A stretch of DNA of 42,788 nt from Flavobacteriales bacterium UBA1958 (GTDB lineage Bacteria > Bacteroidota > Bacteroidia > Flavobacteriales_D > Sanyastnellaceae), in the NCBI GenBank assembly GCA_002336675.1, contig DDEI01000099.1, positions 1,362-44,149 on the forward strand, in the 5' to 3' direction. A model generated the notes under the pieces. That model was not told the origin of the DNA. It did not search any database and saw only the letters and a program-made list of their open reading frames with translations. Shown here one piece after another: positions 33,166-41,040 of the stretch; positions within the stretch are counted from its first letter, which is position 1; every line of letters starts with the position of its first letter. The position numbers were made by a program, and so were the translations under genes.

Positions 33166-35106
33166 ATGAAAAATTTCACCCTTCTTTTTAGCTTTCTCAT
33201 ACTTTCTTCGTTTCTTTTTGCCCAAGAACTGAGTAAAAAAGATAAAAATTCTAAGAAACATCTTGAGAAAAATATTTCAGTTAACAAACTGGATGTCTTT
33301 AATCATGCAGGTGTCCTTCAATACACGAACACAGTATTAACACTTGAATTTAAAGGAATATCAAGCCAATATCAAAGTTCAATAGAATCGATTGGTGCTT
33401 ATTGTATTGGCACATTATACCCTCTAAAGAATGTTTCTCAAGTATCAATTGATGGTGTACAATCAATATCCTACTACCCTCAATTTCAAGCTTATTTTGA
33501 TAAATCTGACAATCAGATGCATGCCATGCAAAAGCTAATCATACCAAAAGATGCTAAGCTTATAACTATTTACAATTTTGATTCTGAAAATGGAAATGGT
33601 TTGATGATGGAATTCTTCGTTAAAAACACAGGTGCGTACAGTTATGGTTTTGTACTTGAAAGCGAACTAAGAATTTTAATGGATCGTGTTAGTAAAAAAG
33701 AAATTGGATTAATGTCCGATGAAAGAGATGGACGCACTTATAAATGGGTTATGATTGGTGATCAAAAATGGTTTGGGGAAAATCTACAATACATTATCAA
33801 TGAACATAAGTCAATGGACTTGACGGTTCCATACAGCAATTATTTTGGTCGGTATTATAATTATAACCAATCTATTAGCTCTTGTCCAAAAGGATGGCAC
33901 ATTCCTTCTGATGGCGAATGGAAGCAAATGGAATTGGAAATTGGCGTTGCGCAGAATTTGATTGATGAAATGGGAATGGTATCAAGAGGCGGTGATAATG
34001 TATCACCCGGAACAAGTCTGGCTTCAAGTCATGATTTAATGTTTTATGCTAAATATTCTGGTGCAGTTTCTAATAAAACTGGCATTTATAAATTGTCAGC
34101 ATCTAGAGAAAATGCTCAATTCTGGACTAGCTCTAAAGCAGATGAAGTAAACGCTTTTATGCGGGTGTTGGGTAAACAGTTTGACGGTGTTGTTCGTGAT
34201 AAGACAGGTACACAAAATTTTATAAGCTGCAGATGTGTTAAGGATCAAGATTTATCAGTAATAAAAAATTCTTCATCTGTATTGAAGGAAATCAGTGCCA
34301 AGATTGATGCCGTACCCTCTAACGCATCCAATTATTTTGATCGTTCAATTGAGTTTTTCTTAGCTGGTGAAAGTCGTTTTGCAATTGATGACATCAATAA
34401 GGCGATTGAATTGAATGGAAAGTCCCTCGAACAAAAATTATTCAAAGCACAGATTCTATTTCTTTATAGCTTCGAAAAGGATGCTGATGAGATACGCAAG
34501 TTAGTTGCTGAATATACAAATGAGGTCAAAGACAACGACTACGCCTTTTATTTCCAATCAAGGCTAGCCCTTTATGATTATAGAGATGGAGGACTTAAAG
34601 TAACTTCCGACAGCGAAAGAAGAAAAAAAGCATCTGAATTAATCGACAAGGCCTTAGCAATTGATTCTGAAAATCCGTTTTACAACAATTATAAGGCAAA
34701 ATTATTGGTCGTAAATGGAGAATACGCAGCAGCTATTAAGGCACTTAAAAAAGAGTTGAAAGCAGATTCAAAAAATGGCGAAACACACTATTTACTAGCC
34801 AAGATGAAGCTCAAGAACTATCACACTCAAAACGTTAAAAACAATTCAAAAGCTGGTGAATGGTGTACACAAATTACTGGAATGTGCTTCAAGTTAACTC
34901 CAACTCAAATAAAAGATGCATGCAATAACTTTAAGAAAGCAATTAACTATGGAGCTGAGGTCTCACCTGATTACCTTACAATTTGCGCAGAACTGAAGCA
35001 GGCCGAAACACTAGAAAAACATAGGCCAATTGTTTATACTGGACCACGCGGAGGACGTTATACCCGTAATTCAAATGGAAACAAATGCTATATTCCACGA
35101 AGGTAG
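33166..35106 (+). CDS. Secreted FISUMP/TPR protein with basic C-terminal adaptor motif
   Basis: A 646-aa protein with four parts. Residues 1-19 are a signal peptide (LLFSFLILSSFLFA-Q). A beta-rich N-terminal region spans about 40-175. A FISUMP (Fibrobacter succinogenes major paralogous) domain covers about 190-359, with YKWVMIGDQKWFGENL, CPKGWHIPSDGEW and the ending FISCRCVKD. Helical TPR-like repeats run about 380-610 (AIELNGKSLEQKLFKAQI, AIDSENPFYNNYKAKLL, KADSKNGETHYLLAKMKL). The last 27 residues contain YTGPRGGRYTRNSNGNKCYI, which fits the small basic adaptor motif first noted in chlorella viruses (PF08789 as I recall). The combination is unusual; likely surface or periplasmic. Confidence 0.8.
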   Translation: MKNFTLLFSFLILSSFLFAQELSKKDKNSKKHLEKNISVNKLDVFNHAGVLQYTNTVLTLEFKGISSQYQSSIESIGAYCIGTLYPLKNVSQVSIDGVQSISYYPQFQAYFDKSDNQMHAMQKLIIPKDAKLITIYNFDSENGNGLMMEFFVKNTGAYSYGFVLESELRILMDRVSKKEIGLMSDERDGRTYKWVMIGDQKWFGENLQYIINEHKSMDLTVPYSNYFGRYYNYNQSISSCPKGWHIPSDGEWKQMELEIGVAQNLIDEMGMVSRGGDNVSPGTSLASSHDLMFYAKYSGAVSNKTGIYKLSASRENAQFWTSSKADEVNAFMRVLGKQFDGVVRDKTGTQNFISCRCVKDQDLSVIKNSSSVLKEISAKIDAVPSNASNYFDRSIEFFLAGESRFAIDDINKAIELNGKSLEQKLFKAQILFLYSFEKDADEIRKLVAEYTNEVKDNDYAFYFQSRLALYDYRDGGLKVTSDSERRKKASELIDKALAIDSENPFYNNYKAKLLVVNGEYAAAIKALKKELKADSKNGETHYLLAKMKLKNYHTQNVKNNSKAGEWCTQITGMCFKLTPTQIKDACNNFKKAINYGAEVSPDYLTICAELKQAETLEKHRPIVYTGPRGGRYTRNSNGNKCYIPRR

Positions 35107-35305
35107 ATAGCTGCACATAACTCCTCCAAACCAAACCGTTTAAGTAATTTTAGCTTAGCCGTTAGCGCCAATATGAGAAAACAGTAGATGAATCGCTATC
35201 ATTAGGGAATAATACAAAATGCGAAAACATAAAACTGCTAGATATGACAGCGGGGTTTTCTGATCACAAAGACCTCTAGAGTTACATTCAAAATCAACTC
35301 ATTAA

Positions 35306-35980
35306 TTAAGTTTCATAAAGTGTAGTTACGATAACACCTTTATGATCAGACACAGCAACGGATAATAACACTTTCTCATTTAATACTTTGAAATTAAACG
35401 GGGGGCACAATAAGTCTATACCACTCTGCTTTTTTAGTCTTATCCCTTGCCCTGTAATAATATCCTTATTAGCTTCAAAAGCTCCATCAGGCAGATGCTC
35501 CGTCAGAATAACATATTTAAATTCGCTCAGTTTATCCACTATTCTTTGCACTTCTGAATTCGATAAATGTTGTAACACCTGCCTTACCAAAGCACAATCT
35601 CCCTCTGGCAAATCATCTGCTACGACATCCAAGCAATGGAATTCTAAATGATCTTCTTTAAATTTTTTCCTGTTGCGTTCTATAAGGTCTGGTACTATAT
35701 CCACTGCGATATATTTACTAGTGTATTTCACTAGGTCCTTTCCAACATTAAAATCTCCACACCCTAGGTCACATAACGTAATAGGGCTTTTAAAAGAAGT
35801 CAAAAAGGAGGTTAAAACCTCTATATACGGAGTTACCAACTCAGAATCATGAGAACCTGAACCTGAATAAAAATCAACTGCACGACCACCCCAAAGCTTC
35901 ATCGCATACACCTGTTCCATAACCTCTTTAATTGGCCATGGCTCTCGCTGCTTTTTAGGAATATCTTCTCTGTTATTCAT
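35306..35980 (-). CDS. Class I SAM-dependent methyltransferase
   Basis: A 224-aa cytosolic methyltransferase. The SAM-binding motif I is ITLCDLGCGDFNVGK near residues 77-91, motif II is YIAVDIVPDL near 99-108 (acidic residue for the ribose), and a later motif CALVRQVLQHLSN lies near 139-151. No substrate domain is recognised. It is the only minus-strand gene between 32.7 and 39.2 kb, divergent from the PLP gene. The 199 bases on its downstream side, toward the FISUMP gene, contain CCGTTAGCGCC near 35159 but no gene. Confidence 0.82.
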   Translation of the reverse strand: MNNREDIPKKQREPWPIKEVMEQVYAMKLWGGRAVDFYSGSGSHDSELVTPYIEVLTSFLTSFKSPITLCDLGCGDFNVGKDLVKYTSKYIAVDIVPDLIERNRKKFKEDHLEFHCLDVVADDLPEGDCALVRQVLQHLSNSEVQRIVDKLSEFKYVILTEHLPDGAFEANKDIITGQGIRLKKQSGIDLLCPPFNFKVLNEKVLLSVAVSDHKGVIVTTLYET

Positions 35981-36129
35981 CGTTTCTATGATTATGCAAA
36001 TTCTTTTAAAAAACTATTCTCTCCTTTACCCATGTCCGTAAAAATTTCATCGTTTAAATATAAAAAAATCAAACTCAATAAAGTAACAAAACGTCCTATA
36101 TCACTTATAATTCAAGCCCAATTAACCTA

Positions 36130-36137
36130 TACATTTG
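36130..36137 (+). promoter_or_regulatory. -7 promoter box of the large PLP gene
   Basis: TACATTTG matches TAnnTTTG. It overlaps an alternative TTG start at 36135, so translation should instead begin at the ATG at 36159, which is also preceded by AGAAGGG. Confidence 0.45.
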
Positions 36138-36158
36138 ACCTATCAAAAGAAGGGAAAA

Positions 36159-38003
36159 ATGGAAGAGAAGAAAATGTTCAATTATATTAAAGAGGTGTTA
36201 GAAAACATGCCGGCTGGGTGGCTGAAGCTAACCACTCATCGACTAGATATTTATGATGAAAAATTGGCTAAATCTCAGTTTTTAGACCAGTTTGAATCTC
36301 TTTTTAAAGACAGTAATTCTGAAGCCGAAGCACTAAGGAAATTGCCTACTGCTTATGATTATATTCGGTTAGGTCATCCGCTATCTTGCATCCTGGAATG
36401 GGTAATTTCTAGCTTAAATAAGCTAACCCCAGATAGTGCTATCAGTTTTTCGTCACAGACGGCTCCTGTTTTGGCTATTCTAAGAAAAAATTTATTAGAT
36501 AATAAAAACACCCAAATCATTTACACAGGTGAATTACCCGAGTTTTTTGATTCAGAAATACTAAGAAGTATTTATGGGTATAATTTTGATTTAAAGCGTG
36601 TAGAGAAGTCGGAGGAGATCTCGGCATTCAATGGAAGCACAGTTTTCATTTCACAGCAAGATGAAATTTCCAAATTCGACCTCACCTCTAATATTGACTT
36701 TTTCGTAAACATTCATTCTCAACTGGGAAGTCTATTAGTAGTGAATGGTAAAGAAAACGAAAGTTATATCTCAGAAATTCAGCATTTCCGCAGAAGAGAA
36801 ACCATAGCCATGACCCCTGTCAATTCTCTAGCAGCACTAAAATCACTAATAGGAAATTCTTCTGTTGAGGCCAACAGAAGTAACCTAGAGAAGAATAAGA
36901 CTCTTGTCTTAGATTCAATTAAAAAGATTACAGGAACCAACACCAAAGCAGTTGTTGGCTCAAGTGGACTATCTATTCAATATGCCATCATGATGGGTCT
37001 AATTCATGATGCGCTAGAAAAACATAAAGGAAAGGCTATCAAAATCATAGTTCCGCCAAATTGTTATGGCGGAACGAATGACCAAGCAAGAAGAGTAGCA
37101 GCCTGCATTGATAATGTGGAAGTGGTGGATCTACCGGTGGATGGAGATAATGATATGGTACAAAGCATTGATAGAGTCTTAGCCAAAATAGCTATCCAAG
37201 ATGCTATCCCATATATCATTGCTGAAATCCCAACGAACCCCAGAGTCGAAGTCCCCGATCTTATAAAATTAAAGGAGGTCTTAAATGCACCCCGCAAGAC
37301 AGCAACTGGTGAACTAGCAGTAGACCCTGTTTTTATTTTAGATCAAACATTTTGTCCCAATGTTCACTTCTTGGGTGAAGAGGACATCTTATCTGAGGTG
37401 CGAACCATTTCATATGCCAGTGGATCTAAATTTCCTAGTGGCGGCTTATGTACTGCTGGTTATTGCGTTGCAAATAGTAAGGCTAAGGTTTTGATGGAGA
37501 AAATAGAACAGCATCTCATCCTATGTGATAACGAAGCTACAAATCTGCAATACGAATTATTAGCAAAACAAATGCCCTCCATGAAACAACGAATTCATGA
37601 TGCCTATAAGAACACACGTGAGTTTGTGAATTTCATCAACGAAACTTTGCCAGAAGCCAAAATCAATTTTGTCTCAGAAGAATTAGCCGAACAAGGATTT
37701 ACCCCCTCTGTATTTTCATTAGATCTTCCTACTAAAGGCGGCACTGATGAAGAAAGGGAATCTTATAAAAGAGCCTTAAATCATAAACTGATCAATTTAA
37801 TGATCAGCGAAATCCCTGATGAGAGTAAATATTGCGTGAGTTACGGACAGTTAAACGGATGTTACTGGACCATACCCGCGACCTCTACTCAAGGAACCAC
37901 CAAAGAAGGAGACAAAGACTATATAGCACGAGTAGCACTTTCTCCTAACATGGACCTTGAGCTTCATAAAAAAGTCTTTTTAAATTTCGTGAACGAGATT
38001 TAA
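36159..38003 (+). CDS. Large Cys/Met-family PLP enzyme with a duplicated N-terminal half
   Basis: A 614-aa enzyme; the ATG at 36159 has an AGAAGGG site 4 bases upstream. The C-terminal two-thirds is a Cys/Met metabolism PLP fold: SSGLSIQYAIMMGL, PPNCYGG (Y303), AEIPTNPRVEVPDL, D395 (ILDQTFCPN) and the likely Schiff-base lysine K424 (YASGSKFPSGG). The N-terminal 240 residues contain YDYIRLGHPLSCILEWVISS and AISFSSQTAPVLAILR, which recall the YEYARSNNPTRAALE and GSGMAAI segments of the metB-like protein here, but have no lysine motif, so they look like a degenerate second copy or split part of the fold. Reaction unknown; sulfur amino-acid chemistry is likely. An acidic-protein gene follows after 27 bases. 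Confidence 0.78.
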   Translation: MEEKKMFNYIKEVLENMPAGWLKLTTHRLDIYDEKLAKSQFLDQFESLFKDSNSEAEALRKLPTAYDYIRLGHPLSCILEWVISSLNKLTPDSAISFSSQTAPVLAILRKNLLDNKNTQIIYTGELPEFFDSEILRSIYGYNFDLKRVEKSEEISAFNGSTVFISQQDEISKFDLTSNIDFFVNIHSQLGSLLVVNGKENESYISEIQHFRRRETIAMTPVNSLAALKSLIGNSSVEANRSNLEKNKTLVLDSIKKITGTNTKAVVGSSGLSIQYAIMMGLIHDALEKHKGKAIKIIVPPNCYGGTNDQARRVAACIDNVEVVDLPVDGDNDMVQSIDRVLAKIAIQDAIPYIIAEIPTNPRVEVPDLIKLKEVLNAPRKTATGELAVDPVFILDQTFCPNVHFLGEEDILSEVRTISYASGSKFPSGGLCTAGYCVANSKAKVLMEKIEQHLILCDNEATNLQYELLAKQMPSMKQRIHDAYKNTREFVNFINETLPEAKINFVSEELAEQGFTPSVFSLDLPTKGGTDEERESYKRALNHKLINLMISEIPDESKYCVSYGQLNGCYWTIPATSTQGTTKEGDKDYIARVALSPNMDLELHKKVFLNFVNEI

Positions 38004-38030
38004 AAAACATCCCAAATAAAAGATAACGCA

Positions 38031-38534
38031 ATGAAAGTAGTAAAAGACGGAAACATAAATATTAACCTCATAGTAGAGGGAGAAGGACTTGGAGAATTGA
38101 AATTCGGTCTTCAAAGAGAAGATGTAACATCACTTCTAGGAGAACCAGACGAAAAGGAAAGCTTCTCCTATACTGATTCAGAGGAGGATGAAACCGAAAG
38201 CTGGCATTTTGACGAACTTGAATTATCTCTTGGATTCGACAAGGAAGATGACTGGCGTCTAGTGACGATAGCGATCACTTCAGCTGACTATCAATTTTTG
38301 GATTTCACGCCCATAGGCCTATCCAAAGAAGAGTTCAAAAGCAAACTGAAAGATAAGGGAGTAGATGATCTCGGATTTGACGACTTGTCATCAAGCGAAA
38401 ACCCATCACACGAACTAATCTTTTCTGATAAACTCGGTATGAATTTTTGGTTTGACGAAGACAGTTTAAGTGAAGTTCAATGGAGTCCGCATTTCATAGA
38501 TGATGACACTGTAAAATGGCCAGAATTAAAATAA
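38031..38534 (+). CDS. Acidic protein of unknown function
   Basis: A 167-aa strongly acidic protein without signal peptide or membrane segment. It begins with GLGELKFGLQREDVTSLLGEPDE, a pattern seen in small proteins with BamE/SmpA-like or immunity-like folds (xxFGxxxxDVxxLLGxP), followed by an acidic loop and SWHFDELELSLGFD. The second half repeats a similar plan: FTPIGLSKEEFKSKLKD and FSDKLGMNFWFDED, so it may be two related half-domains. It starts 27 bases after the PLP gene and is probably cotranscribed. An immunity protein role is possible in form, but there is no toxin gene beside it. Confidence 0.65.
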   Translation: MKVVKDGNININLIVEGEGLGELKFGLQREDVTSLLGEPDEKESFSYTDSEEDETESWHFDELELSLGFDKEDDWRLVTIAITSADYQFLDFTPIGLSKEEFKSKLKDKGVDDLGFDDLSSSENPSHELIFSDKLGMNFWFDEDSLSEVQWSPHFIDDDTVKWPELK

Positions 38535-38777
38535 CACTGTACAGGATGGAAGAATATATAAACTACATTTTAAGAGGGTTAAACCAAGGGGAGTATTTCT
38601 TTCTGCAGATAGACACCTAGTGCTTGTTTTGACTCGCTCATTAAAGCCTTAATTAGATAGATACATCTTACTAAATAATAAGTGAAAAACGAACAAAAAG
38701 CACTTAAACAGTCCATTATTAGTGTTTAATTGCTTAAAACATCTTTTTTTGGCCTAAAACCCACTAAACCAAAAATT

Positions 38778-39170
38778 ATGCATCAACACATTTCCAGAGT
38801 GACATTAATGGTAAAAGATCATGATGAGGCACTGGCCTTTTATACCGAGGTGTTAAAATTTAAAGTATTGGAAGATGTGCAGCGCAGCCCAGAAAAAAGG
38901 TGGGTCATCATAGCTCCACCTGGAGATATTCAGTGTGCTCTACTTTTATCAAAGGCTAAAAATGAAAAAGAAATAGACTCAGTAGGAAATCAAACTGGTG
39001 GCAGAGTATTTATGTTTCTGTATACAGATGATTTCTGGAGAGATGTAAACCACATGAAGCAGCATGATGTGAAATTCGTCACAGAGCCTGCAGAAAAAAA
39101 TTTCGGAAAAGTCGTGGTGTTCGAAGATTTGTATGGAAACAAATGGGACTTCATAGAGCCCAAAATCTAA
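38778..39170 (+). CDS. Glyoxalase-fold (VOC) protein
   Basis: A 130-aa single-domain vicinal-oxygen-chelate protein. The ATG at 38778 is preferred to a TTG at 38730, because the family begins right at ISRVTLMVKDHDEALAFYTEVL. The fold is seen as this N-terminal strand-helix and the C-terminal VVFEDLYGNKWDFIEPK with the usual metal-site glutamate. Members include glyoxalase I, antibiotic-binding proteins and uncharacterised enzymes; the substrate cannot be read. It converges on tatC with only 5 bases between stops. The 243 bases upstream contain no convincing gene. Confidence 0.82.
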   Translation: MHQHISRVTLMVKDHDEALAFYTEVLKFKVLEDVQRSPEKRWVIIAPPGDIQCALLLSKAKNEKEIDSVGNQTGGRVFMFLYTDDFWRDVNHMKQHDVKFVTEPAEKNFGKVVVFEDLYGNKWDFIEPKI

Positions 39171-39175
39171 TAAAA

Positions 39176-39988
39176 TTACTTTACTACTGTCTCACTAGTC
39201 GCTTCCTTCCTCTGTACTCGAGCTGCTATTCGAATACTGAATTCATACAAAATTAATACAGGGAAAGCCACCAGCACTTGACTAAACACATCGGGTGGTG
39301 TAATTATAGCTGCTAGAATTAAGACGGCTACAAGTGTGTGTTTTCTATATTTTCTAAGGCCTTCTGGTGTTACAATTCCGATTTTAGCCAGAAAATAAAT
39401 CACCACGGGAAGTTGAAAAATGATTCCAGTAGCCAATGATAAAGACGCCACTAGTTTTATGTAGCTCATGACATTAGGCCGCATAACCGCCCCAGCAAAT
39501 TCATACGTCCCCAAAAACCTTACTGACAAAGGAGCCAGAACAAAATAACCAAAACAAACTCCGCTGAAAAAAAGTAAACTCGTTCCAATGGATATTCCGT
39601 TTACTGCGCTAATCTCATTGTTTTTAAGGCCTGGCTTAATAAAAAGCCATAACTGATAGAAAATAAATGGAAAGGCGATAATGATCCCTCCTATGATACT
39701 TACCATAAAGTGAGCTGTAAAATTGGCCAACATAGAAGTCCCTTGCAGTTCAAAATCTACATCTGTAAAACAAAGAGAGTCATCTAGCCCGGAGGCTTGA
39801 GAAAGTTTACAAAGTAATTTATACGTCACAAATTCAGAGTTTCTAGGCCCGCTTAACACAGACTCTACCTGAGACTGGAAAATAAACATCAACATACCTC
39901 CTACAGCTATGGAGAGAACTATCCATATAAGCCTTTTACGGAGCTCCTCCAGATGGTCTAAGAAACTCATTTCCTTTTCTTTGCTCAT
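39176..39988 (-). CDS. tatC: Sec-independent protein translocase TatC
   Basis: Receptor subunit of the twin-arginine pathway that exports folded proteins; it binds the RR signal peptide in the inner membrane. The 270-aa protein begins MSFLDHLEELRKRLIW, the family hallmark cytosolic N-terminus, and has six membrane helices, with FIFYQLWLFIKPGLKNNE after the second and GIIFQLPVVIYFLAKIGIVTPEGLRKYRKH further on. A Cys-containing periplasmic loop of about 40 residues (LLCKLSQASGLDDSLCF) in the first loop is longer than in E. coli. Its ATG overlaps the kpsF stop by one base (TAATG). tatA is not in the window. Confidence 0.95.
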   Translation of the reverse strand: MSKEKEMSFLDHLEELRKRLIWIVLSIAVGGMLMFIFQSQVESVLSGPRNSEFVTYKLLCKLSQASGLDDSLCFTDVDFELQGTSMLANFTAHFMVSIIGGIIIAFPFIFYQLWLFIKPGLKNNEISAVNGISIGTSLLFFSGVCFGYFVLAPLSVRFLGTYEFAGAVMRPNVMSYIKLVASLSLATGIIFQLPVVIYFLAKIGIVTPEGLRKYRKHTLVAVLILAAIITPPDVFSQVLVAFPVLILYEFSIRIAARVQRKEATSETVVK

Positions 39989-40974
39989 TAGTAAATTCCT
40001 TCCTTTAAAATGTCATGAAGATGAACTAATCCCCTATACTCGTTATTCTCTGTAACGACCAATTGGGTTATATTGAACTTTTCCATCAGCCTAAATCCTT
40101 CGGCTGCTAGTTCACTCATCTCTATTTCCTTTGGGTTCTTAGTCATAATCTCTGCTGCAGAAACGATATGAATATCGGCATTAGACTCTAGCATTCTTCT
40201 TAAATCTCCATCTGTTACTATTCCCAAGACTTTAGTTCCATCTAAAACTGTGGTCGCTCCTTGTCTACTTGAACTAATGGCTAGGATTACGTCTTTCACT
40301 TTGGTTTCTGCAGAAACACTAGTGGATGTTTCTAGCAACACATCATTTATTCTTACAAAGAGTTTTTTACCTAGCGCCCCTCCCGGATGATGCTTTGCAA
40401 AATCTTCTGATCCAAATTCTTTTAAATCCATCAAACAGACAGCCAAGGCGTCCCCCATAGCCATTTGAGCAGTGGTACTAGAAGTAGGGGCGAGGTTATT
40501 TGGACAAGCCTCTGCGCTTACCGTAGTGTTTAAAACGTAGTCAGATTTGGTTGCTAGATCAGAAGTCATGTTGCCTGCCATTCCTATCAGGATATTTCCA
40601 CGCGACTTCACTAATGAGCTTAGCACTTTAATCTCAGGACTATTTCCGCTCTTGGAAACTACAAGGACAATATCATCTTTCAATACCAGACCTAAATCTC
40701 CGTGAATAGCATCTGCAGCATGCATAAATACCGCTGGTGTTCCAGTTGAATTAAGGGTAGCTACTATTTTTTGAGCTATGATAGCGCTCTTGCCAATACC
40801 AGAAATAATCAACCTACCTTTCATCGCATGAACCAGGGTTACAGTGGCAGAGAACGAGTCATCTATAAATTCAGTTAAGCCCAAAACTGACGAGGCTTCT
40901 AACTGAAGCGTTTTTATTGCGGAATCAATAATACTGTTATTATCTTTCAAAAGAGATGTTATTAATAAACACAC
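39988..40974 (-). CDS. kpsF: Arabinose-5-phosphate isomerase (KpsF/KdsD type)
   Basis: Interconverts ribulose 5-phosphate and arabinose 5-phosphate, the first step to KDO of lipopolysaccharide. The 328-aa protein has an N-terminal sugar-isomerase (SIS) domain (about 35-185: GRLIISGIGKSAIIAQKIVATLNSTGTPA; HGDLGLVLKDDIVLVVSKSGNSPEI; NLAPTSSTTAQMAMGDALAV) with the HHPGG segment near 195, and two CBS domains (about 205-325). The start drawn is a GTG; a TTG eight codons later would fit the family length as well. It is first in a kpsF-tatC unit with one-base overlap and divergent from recQ, an order I recall as common in Flavobacteriia. Confidence 0.92.
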   Translation of the reverse strand: MCLLITSLLKDNNSIIDSAIKTLQLEASSVLGLTEFIDDSFSATVTLVHAMKGRLIISGIGKSAIIAQKIVATLNSTGTPAVFMHAADAIHGDLGLVLKDDIVLVVSKSGNSPEIKVLSSLVKSRGNILIGMAGNMTSDLATKSDYVLNTTVSAEACPNNLAPTSSTTAQMAMGDALAVCLMDLKEFGSEDFAKHHPGGALGKKLFVRINDVLLETSTSVSAETKVKDVILAISSSRQGATTVLDGTKVLGIVTDGDLRRMLESNADIHIVSAAEIMTKNPKEIEMSELAAEGFRLMEKFNITQLVVTENNEYRGLVHLHDILKEGIY

Positions 40975-41040
40975 AAAAACATTGCAACGCGCAAAAGTTT
41001 TAGTGTTATCTTTAAGTCACAAAAGTAGGAAATTACCACT

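Noticed and set aside
35113..35170. Possible attC between CACATAAC and GTTAGCGCC
   Set aside because: The end boxes are only loosely alike and no internal stem forms, so it is mentioned but not annotated.
38546..38620. 24-codon frame beginning MEEYINYILRGLNQGEYFF
   Set aside because: It has an ATG after ACAGG but is too short to support without homologues.
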